In this document: one piece after another, positions 57,509 to 64,000 of the stretch
Numbering within the stretch: position 1 is the stretch's first letter
How the letters are laid out: every line of letters starts with the position of its first letter
Assembly: GCA_947462335.1 (NCBI GenBank)
Contig: OX381710.1
Span: 64,413,303 to 64,477,302 of the forward strand
DNA: 64,000 nucleotides
Origin: Harmothoe impar
Taxonomy: Eukaryota; Annelida; Polychaeta; Phyllodocida; Polynoidae
Reading direction: 5' to 3'
Program-made: the position numbers and the translations under genes
Notes under the pieces: model-generated
Told to the model about the DNA's origin: nothing
The model's input: the letters and a program-made list of their open reading frames with translations, nothing else
Database searches by the model: none

Positions 57509-59140
57509 ATGAGCAAAAGACAACAACTAGTGCCGTCCAAGGATCTAAGCAAGTTCAAGAACAAGAAGAGTACGCAGAACGGTGATCGTTTAGCGTCAGC
57601 GTCTCCTCTTGCTACTGAAAATGAGACTTCCGCCGCAACTGCTTGGTCTTATCACCCTCCCGCTGTAGCGAGCGCTCGCAGCAGTAATAGTGGTAGTAGT
57701 AGTAGTAGTGGTAGTAGTAGCAGTACTACTGGTAGTAGTCGTCGTGGTAGCGACGTTGTTACACTCGCGACGGATGTTGCTGCTACGCCTGCTGCGGCTG
57801 CTGCTGCTGCTGTTGGTGCTGGTGATCCTCGTGCTGCTGGTGCTGCTGCTACTGCTGCTGCTGTGCCTGCTGCTGCTGTGCTTGCTACTGCTGCGCCTGC
57901 TGAAGCTGCTGCGCCTGCTGCTGCTGTGCCTGCTACTGCTGTGCTTGCTACTGCTGCGCCTGCTGCTGCTGCTGCTGCTGCTGCTGCGCTTGCTACTGCT
58001 GTGCCTGCTACTGCTGCGCCTGCTGAAGCTGCTGCGCCTGCTGCTGCTGTGCCTGCTACTGCTGCGCCTGCTACTGCTGCGCTTGCTACTACTGTGCCTG
58101 CTACTGCTGCGCCTGCTGTTGCGGCTGCTGCTACACCTCTTGCTGCGACTGCCGCTACTACTACTGACACGCAGCACGTTGCACAGCGCCTCTCCACTAC
58201 TACATCAACCGACGCCATCAACGCCGCTCGCGCTGAGACTTACAGCTATTCGGACACTCAGCCCCAGCAGCGCGTAGTAGACATATATGCCCTAAAGCAA
58301 GAAGAAGAAGAGGAGAAGCAACAGGGTGAGACAGAGAACGACGCTGACGACGAGGCGTACGACGAACCCGAAGGGCGACTGCCCTCACCACCACCTTACG
58401 AGGTCGTGTGGTTGCCCTGTTCCGACAACGAGTCGTCGGATACCAGCGCCGACGCTGCTCCTGTTATTGGTTCTGCTGCAGTAGTACCTGTATCATCATA
58501 CTTCAAAGGAGAGCCGTTAGGATACTTGCCAGACGCTATGCTACTGAAAATAAGTAGTAAGTTGCCGACATCAGATTACATACGGTTAGGTTCATACCTT
58601 AAAGTGAACTTGAAGGATATGGGATATCTCAGTTGTGAGAGAAGTGTCATAACTCAAGCTAGAGAAATGTTCACTACTTGGTACCAGAAAAGTTGTACTA
58701 CTAGGTGGAAGGAACTAGCCGCCGCCTTGGAAGAATCTTACCTCATCCAATTCTCACGTGAGTACATGGACAAGCATGACATGTGGGATGGCTTAGAGAG
58801 TGGAGACATGGAGTGGAAAGTGCAGAAATATTTCTCTCTTTTAGCTGAGCTCTGCCCTAGAGACTGGAAGACCATAGGGATCTACTTAGGGTTGACTTCT
58901 CATGAAGTAGCTTTCATCTCTCAACCTGTGCCTTCTGACAGGACTGTGAAGAACCCTGTCTATGAAGTGCTGAGAGCTTGGAAGTACAACGAGACGTCTG
59001 AGCCTATGGCTCTGATGAAAGTGTTGCAAGACGACATGGGTCGCAGCGACGTCGCAATGTATGTTCAAGGGTTGTATGCAGCTGTACCCAAAGACATAAA
59101 AGTGAGCTGTGTCACTCCAGTGTTGACCACTCTCGTCTGA
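57509..59140 (+). CDS. Tandem Death-domain protein, 543 aa, intronless
   Basis: The ATG at 57509 sits in CACCACCATGAG, below a TATA box, and the frame stays open to TGA at 59138-59140. Order: basic Lys/Gln-rich start, Ser-rich run, Ala/Pro/Thr low complexity (about residues 85-235), an acidic stretch near 270-300, then two death-fold segments. The first (about 340-425) has ISSKLPTSDYIRLGSYLKV. The second (about 440-530) has DWKTIGIYLGLTSHEV, VYEVLRAWKYN and LMKVLQDDMGRSDVAMYVQ, the helix 2-6 pattern of a Death domain including both Trp positions. Such domains bind other death-fold adaptors in apoptosis and innate immune signalling. The gene is followed by polymerase remnants and looks like part of a viral-type unit. 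A captured host gene or an adjacent host retrogene are alternatives. Confidence 0.72.
   Translation: MSKRQQLVPSKDLSKFKNKKSTQNGDRLASASPLATENETSAATAWSYHPPAVASARSSNSGSSSSSGSSSSTTGSSRRGSDVVTLATDVAATPAAAAAAAVGAGDPRAAGAAATAAAVPAAAVLATAAPAEAAAPAAAVPATAVLATAAPAAAAAAAAALATAVPATAAPAEAAAPAAAVPATAAPATAALATTVPATAAPAVAAAATPLAATAATTTDTQHVAQRLSTTTSTDAINAARAETYSYSDTQPQQRVVDIYALKQEEEEEKQQGETENDADDEAYDEPEGRLPSPPPYEVVWLPCSDNESSDTSADAAPVIGSAAVVPVSSYFKGEPLGYLPDAMLLKISSKLPTSDYIRLGSYLKVNLKDMGYLSCERSVITQAREMFTTWYQKSCTTRWKELAAALEESYLIQFSREYMDKHDMWDGLESGDMEWKVQKYFSLLAELCPRDWKTIGIYLGLTSHEVAFISQPVPSDRTVKNPVYEVLRAWKYNETSEPMALMKVLQDDMGRSDVAMYVQGLYAAVPKDIKVSCVTPVLTTLV
57700..58165. repeat. GCTGCT/GCC trinucleotide-rich coding minisatellite
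   Basis: The low-complexity part of the Death-domain ORF: repeats of about 15-45 bases such as GCTGCTGCGCCTGCT, in frame as Ala/Pro/Thr. Long open frames on the other strand and in other frames come from this. Confidence 0.9.
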
Positions 59141-59308
59141 TCCCTGCAGTAAGATGGACATCTGTTGAATTCGATCCTAGACTACAGTCGCCTTTCACTA
59201 TGCTAATAGCATCGTGTGGTAAGAGTCGTCTAGTATTCGAAGTGATAAATAACGTTTATTTTTTTTAATAATTGGTAACTAAGTGAAAAAACAAAAAAGA
59301 AAAAAAAC

Positions 59309-59434
59309 ATGACGCAGTACGTCTGCGAAAAGTGTTTCAAAATTTTTAAAAGACCGTACAATCACGACAGACACGTAGAAAAATGTAGAATAATACCTAA
59401 GTTTTGCCCTCTATGCGGCGAAGTCGATTGCTGA
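59309..59434 (+). pseudogene. C2H2 zinc-finger start of a broken viral-type polymerase gene
   Basis: A short frame with CEKCFKIF...HDRHVEKC and a following CPLCG, stopped at 59434. In Maverick/Polinton-type and related protein-primed polymerases, an N-terminal finger of this kind precedes the exonuclease domain, so this is read as the first fragment of the decayed gene that continues to 61578. Confidence 0.5.
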
Positions 59435-61578
59435 AAGATCACCTGACGACGCGAATCTCTGGACGAGGTGACTATCCCTCCGCGTATATGTGCTGTACCG
59501 AACGGTGAGGAAACGTTCACGGCGAATTGGCCTGCAATACGAACGAGTGTCAGGATGCACGGGACTCGCGTGAGTGTAACAAACGTCAGACTACCAACCG
59601 GCGAGTTGAGTGACGCTGTAGATACTATGCGGCGCATTCACTTTTTCGGTAGGCTTACTGTTACAACACAGAGAAGACAAGAGCAAACTGCGCTACTTTC
59701 ACGTCTCCCAGAACAACGCAACTCTCATTACAACCGCTCCCTACTATAACTAATTCAGAAACTTTGGAAGAGCTCCTCTCAAAGATGGAAAGCTTGCGAG
59801 GAAGTACGGAAACTTTGCGACGCTGACACCAAGTGGCGCGTTCTTTTTCCTACCAATTTTGAACATTTGCGTTTACATGGGACCGGGGGAATTTCCCGTA
59901 GGCGGTAGGAACAGTCAGGCTAGTCGAGTTGGAAAGAGAAGCGGTGTGTTAGATTTTCCCAACAAGGACAACTTCTGCGTTTTCCGCTGCATTTCCTTTC
60001 ACTTATACAACACCAGCAAGCGCGCTTCAGATTTGTTACGTCAGTTCTGTCCCGCTGCCACACGTGAATCCTTTCCGGGTTTTGAACATCCGCGACTTAC
60101 CCACGTTAGAGAACTTGTTTGACATACAAATAGCGGTTTACACCGCGACGCGTCAGGTGCCGGGGCGGAAGTTGAGAACACGCGTTACTCTGATCAGACT
60201 GCCTTCCAGAACTCTAGCCGCCCAAGGTAAAGTCAACCTACACCTGACGGCGAAAGACGGTTTGCACGTCTCTCTGGTCACGGACTTCAACGCGTACGCG
60301 GGTGTATACGAATGTTGCAAGTGTAAGGCGGCGTTCACCACAGAGTTCTTGCTGAAGAGACACAGGAACCAGCTTTCCTCTTGCCGACAAGTCAAGTTGC
60401 GCTACGTAGGTTGCATCTACTAAAATTCGAGAACGATTTTCGAAACGCTAGCAGCCTTCTCCATTTTTCCTCCCGACGGACATTCCAGAATCTACCCTTA
60501 CAACATCACCTTCAATTTCGAGGCTTTCTTCAGACCGTGCAGAGAACCGTCGACCGAACACGTGTCCCTGCTGTGGGATCACGTCCCTTTGTCGGCTAGC
60601 GTCGCATCCGACTTTCCAGGGTGAGAGGGGACGGTGTACGTCAGAGAATCCGACGCAGATTCCGACCCCTTGTTAGACCGAGTTTAAAATCACATAAACG
60701 AGAACGCCAAAGTCATTGGGGAAGCTGTGCTAGAACTTTACCGACCGACGTTAGCGAAGTCAGATGTGGCGATAGGTGAAGCTCTCCTGCTGGAGGAGGC
60801 AGTATTCACCCCTTCTCCAGACGGCTTCGCTGCGGCTCACACCAGACACCCGTTAGTTCAACTGAAGAAGCAGCTTCTGAGATACATCCGTCAAGCTCCA
60901 GTCGTGGGCTTCAACTCGGGGCGTTACGACTTGAACCTGATCAAAATACGCCTTCACTCGTTCTTTGCCTCCAGAGACCGAAGAAACCAACAATTCAGCG
61001 TCATAAAGAGAAGCAATCAATACTTGACGGTTTACACACAGCACACAGTTTTCTTGGACACAGTCAACTATTTGGCACCTGGTTACAACTACGCGAATTA
61101 TTTGCGAGCTTTCACCAGAAACGAAGAGAAAGGTCACTTTCCTTACGAATAGATGACGTATACCAAGAAACTGGTAAACAGAACCCTGCCACCGAGATCG
61201 GCTTTTGACAGCGAACTGACGGGCGTCAAAATGGCCGAATCCGACTACGCCACATGTCAGAAAGTTTAGTCTGACAAGAAGATGCAAACTATGAGAGATT
61301 ACTTGATCCACTACAACAACAAAGACGTCAAACCTTTCATAGAAGCACTGAAAAATCACGCTAAATTTTTCCAAGATCGCAGCATTGACATGTTGAAAGA
61401 CGAGATCTCTCTCGCCAGTTTGACTTTACAGTTCCTCTTCCAAAACCTAGAAGCTGCGTTCACAACGTTCCCTCCGTTCGACGCCGTCCTCCACGCTCTG
61501 ATCAAAGAAAATCTAGTCGGTGGTCCTTCCATCATCTTCCATAGATTTCACGAGAAGGAGTGTATAAGTGCCTTATAA
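59435..61578 (+). pseudogene. Decayed protein-primed family-B DNA polymerase, exonuclease half only
   Basis: Fragments in successive plus-strand frames keep the family order. These include NKDNFCVFRC near 59960, a second finger-like CCKCKAAF...RHRNQ near 60315, an Exo I-like NFEAF near 60520 with Asn where the catalytic Asp is expected, Exo II GFNSGRYDLNLIK near 60905, LDTVNYLAPGYNYANY near 61060, YNNKDV near 61315 and GGPSIIFHRFHEKE near 61525. Frame changes fall near 59490-59870, 60100 and 60425-60720, and in-frame stops at 61150-61152 and 61267-61269. Nothing resembling the palm motifs follows, so the polymerase domain is missing and the gene is dead. Related to Maverick/Polinton, adintovirus or bidnavirus-like polymerases. 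Confidence 0.72.
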
Positions 61579-61790
61579 GTCGGCAGGGGGTGAATACTAG
61601 TGAAAAAGGAAGGCAGGTGTGCAAGTATCTTTTCTAACAGACACGAGTGTGCACTAAGCTGCTTAAGTCTAAACCCACCTGCAGTAGTCAGGTAGCATGT
61701 GAAAACTTACTTAACAGATCTTTTTATTGAGTAGAGGCTCTGTACTGAAAGAGTCTTTTCAGCCGTTTAAGAGGATTATCTAGGACAGGG

Positions 61791-61799
61791 TACATAAGG
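61791..61799 (+). promoter_or_regulatory. TATA-like box of the 61887 ORF
   Basis: TACATAAGG, 88 bases upstream of the ATG and followed by a CT-rich leader, as for the Death-domain gene. Confidence 0.5.
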
Positions 61800-61886
61800 A
61801 GTGAAACGCCGCTCTCACCCATCACACTTTCTCGACCCGCCCTTCATCATCGTAGCATCGTCCACTCTACGCTCGCTCAGCACGTT

Positions 61887-62744
61887 ATGATGGTTAGTTC
61901 TGCTATTTTCTTTACTTATCAAAGTGTTGACGCTACAGAGCATCGAAACACTCTCCAAATGAGTCCAAGAAAGAAAAAGCAACTCCCACTTGAAGCAGGA
62001 AGAGAAACAGTGCCCTATGATGCATGTGAGGTAAAGAAACATTGGAAGGACGTCACCAAGGAGCAATGGATAGAAGCATGCTTCAACTTCATCGGAACGG
62101 AAGTAGTTTCATTTGGACAGAGGGAGAAAATTTTGTTAGAGCTATTTTTCTTAGCTCCGTATACTTGGCCTGACTGTGGTGAAATTCCTTCAAGTTTGTC
62201 AGTCTTCGCCATACAAGTTATCAAGTCCTTGAAGGAGCTTCGATATATGCAAGGCACTCAGGAAGAGATTGTTCAGAAAATGACGGAATTCGAAACAGGA
62301 GAAGACACAATATGGTGCGAGGAGACGACATATACGGACGATGATCTGGAGTGCATCATTTGTAGCCCGTTGGCACATTATGTTAAAGACTTTGAGGACA
62401 TGCTAGACAGCACTGAGATGAACCCGAAAGAGAGATCCCTTATTGCACAGAAAGAAGCCAAAGCTGTGTTGGAAAAGCTCAAGTTTGGTCAAGGATTCAC
62501 TCTTCAAAGCAGCTGTGTGAGTGTGATAAAAGGTCTTGTGTTGAAACATCCAGACATGAAGTTTTCGCGTGCTGTCGACACACTTCCTTTGCCTGAACTG
62601 ATGATGAACATGATCGACCCCATCGTACCAACACGTTTCGACTCTGCCAATTGTCCCATGTATAAAATGGTTTCAAGTTTTGCCCGTGGCCTATGGCTAA
62701 ACGATCCACTGAAGTCAGAAAACCTCCTTGATTTAATCAACTGA
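61887..62744 (+). CDS. Unrecognised 285-aa intronless ORF
   Basis: Intact, starting ATGATGG and ending TGA. The sequence is helix-rich and acidic in the middle, with WCEETTYTDDDLECIICS and a run of Cys that does not form a known zinc motif. No signal peptide or clear membrane segment. A second in-frame Met (MSPRKKKQ, codon 25) is an alternative start. It resembles the Death-domain gene in having its own TATA box, a short leader and no introns, so it probably belongs to the same viral-type unit. Function unknown. Confidence 0.6.
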   Translation: MMVSSAIFFTYQSVDATEHRNTLQMSPRKKKQLPLEAGRETVPYDACEVKKHWKDVTKEQWIEACFNFIGTEVVSFGQREKILLELFFLAPYTWPDCGEIPSSLSVFAIQVIKSLKELRYMQGTQEEIVQKMTEFETGEDTIWCEETTYTDDDLECIICSPLAHYVKDFEDMLDSTEMNPKERSLIAQKEAKAVLEKLKFGQGFTLQSSCVSVIKGLVLKHPDMKFSRAVDTLPLPELMMNMIDPIVPTRFDSANCPMYKMVSSFARGLWLNDPLKSENLLDLIN

Positions 62745-62799
62745 CTAAATGTATTTTCTCATACTAGTATTAGTAGCATTAGTAATAGCAGCTACTCAG

Positions 62800-63120
62800 T
62801 CTCGTGCAGCACAAGCAGCAGCATCTGTCAGCAGCATCCGTGACATCGTCAGCAGCAGCAGCAGCTGCTGCAGCAGCTGCACGAGCAGCACAAGTAGCAG
62901 CATCTGTCAGCGGAATCCATGACATCGTCAGCAGCAACAGCAGCTGCACGAGCAGCACAAGCAGCAGCATCTGTCAACAGCATCCGTGACATCGTCAGCA
63001 ACTACAGCAGCTGCACGAGCAGCACAAGCAGCAGCAGCTAGCAGCAGCTGCAGCAGCTGCACGAGCAGCACAAGCAGCAGCAGCAACAGCAAATCATCAG
63101 CAGCAGCAGCAGCAGCGGCG
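62800..63120. repeat. CAGCAG-rich minisatellite
   Basis: Four or five copies of a unit of about 60-90 bases (GCACGAGCAGCACAAGCAGCA ... ATCTGTCAGC...ATCC(G/A)TGACATCGTCAGCA) with CAG runs. Frames through it give poly-Ala/Ser/Leu artefacts. Confidence 0.88.
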
Positions 63121-63433
63121 GTGTAGACCGCTAAATTCGAGATGGCGTCATGTCTGTTTCTTAGAATCGACATTCGACATGAGGCCTAGTGACATTTGAC
63201 ATGAAGCTTGAAAAACATAGTGACAGGTGACATGAGCAATTCTTAAAATCGACATGAGATATGAGCATAATTAAGCGACATCGACATGTGCCATAGCTTT
63301 TTTTTTTTAAGACAAACGCCATAGACTCCTCATCCAGACCTCCACTAGTAGTGCTCTATAAGCGCAAGCTTTGCCTTGAGAGAGCTGTAGCTGTGAACCC
63401 TCTCCTACCCCCGTACACACAAGTAAATATCAG

Positions 63434-63797
63434 AGTCAGCCAATGTCGCCAATACTACTGTCATACAAGGGTCAGGCGCTGCTAGACTATAATAGATGGG
63501 TCAAGGGCCATTCTACTGAGGGTCAGGCTAGGGCGGACATTCAGAGCTAGACTTAGCAAATTTGCTTGAAAGTCTGGCCAGCAAGAGTCCAGCATACTCT
63601 CCCAAGAGTTCAGCATTGCCAGACTATGGCATGAAGATCCAGCATGGCCAGACTTTCAAGCAAGTTTGCCAAAGTCCAGCTTGTTATTGAATGTCCGGCG
63701 TAGCCTGACCCTCACTAGAATAGCCCTTGACCCATCTATTATAGTCCAGCAGTGCCTGTCCCTTGTCTGAGAGTAGTATTGGCGCCATTGGGTGACT
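63434..63797. mobile_element. Foldback element, arms about 150-180 bp
   Basis: The left arm with CCAATACTACT, ACTATAATAGATGGGTCAAG and GGGTCAGGCTA is mirrored by TAGCCTGACCC, CTTGACCCATCTATTATAGT and AGTAGTATTGG. Short centre. No coding content. Confidence 0.85.
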
Positions 63798-64000
63798 GTG
63801 ATATTTGCCTCTGTGTAGTCAAACCTCACCTGAGAGAGACGTACTTCAGAGAGAAACGAAAGTGGATTCCGACAGCGGTGTGTGACGATCACTTAGAGCT
63901 TTTCGTGAAGATAAAAACGGAAAAAGTGTGAAAATGGTGTCCGCCGCCCGGCGGATGTTGTGAGAGACGTTACCTTCACGATCTGAGAACTTCGGGGCTT
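63798..64000. other. Window end, nothing recognised
   Basis: Short noncoding-looking sequence. No exon boundary or repeat could be supported. Confidence 0.4.

Noticed and set aside
57596..58277. Poly-Ser, poly-Ala and poly-Leu frames opposite or out of phase with the Death-domain ORF
   Set aside because: Shadows of the GCT/GCC trinucleotide repeat. Only the frame that continues into the Death domains is supported.

Overview
This is nuclear DNA from an animal, almost certainly a marine invertebrate. Coding is split into short exons with GT-AG (and two GC-AG) introns, introns run to several kb, and the rest is packed with LINE, SINE-like and miniature inverted-repeat elements, (TA)n and (AC)n tracts and minisatellites. 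An SRCR-CCP-PAN-protease mosaic protein and abundant short TA-flanked elements suggest an invertebrate deuterostome, with lancelet-like as a guess only. No rRNA, convincing tRNA gene, operon or CRISPR array was seen.

Left half (3.3-34.1 kb, minus strand): one secreted mosaic protein. Twenty-two exons were assembled by hand, and every intron phase is compatible. The order is signal peptide, SRCR (group A, two exons), three CCP/sushi modules, CCP + linker, CCP + linker (an almost identical tandem duplication), two apple/PAN-like modules, a Thr/Pro-rich linker and an S1 serine protease with a full His-Asp-Ser triad. Predicted length is 921 aa. Its introns hold a complete-looking LINE ORF (23.4-26.3 kb), a gag-like ORF (6.65-7.8 kb) and many MITEs. 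One MITE abuts a splice donor.

Middle (38.3-50.4 kb, plus strand): a 16-exon, about 591-aa sodium/solute symporter of the SLC5 family, closest to the SMCT/SMVT/NIS branch. It lies head to head with the mosaic protease gene. A second gag-like ORF sits antisense in one intron inside an 18-bp direct repeat, which looks like a target-site duplication. The two gag-like proteins share a core motif (HMRY...L..YD..V) and look like one family.

Right part (50.4-55.9 kb, plus strand): a 1.5-kb terminal-inverted-repeat element with tRNA-like segments, a head-to-head inverted duplication, and the 3' end of a third host gene (EGF-like exon plus a terminal exon).

Far right (55.9-62.8 kb): a compact, intronless, virus-like block. 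In order: an array of ETS/CRE/E-box-like motifs, a perfect 40-bp palindrome, a tandemly repeated promoter region, a TATA-driven ORF with two tandem Death domains, a decayed zinc-finger/protein-primed family-B DNA polymerase (exonuclease half only, several breaks) and another TATA-driven ORF of unknown family. The best reading is an endogenous Maverick/Polinton- or adintovirus-like element that carries an apoptosis-type adaptor gene. This is the most interesting part of the window.

All exon and domain calls were made by reading the sequence and the family patterns. No search was run.
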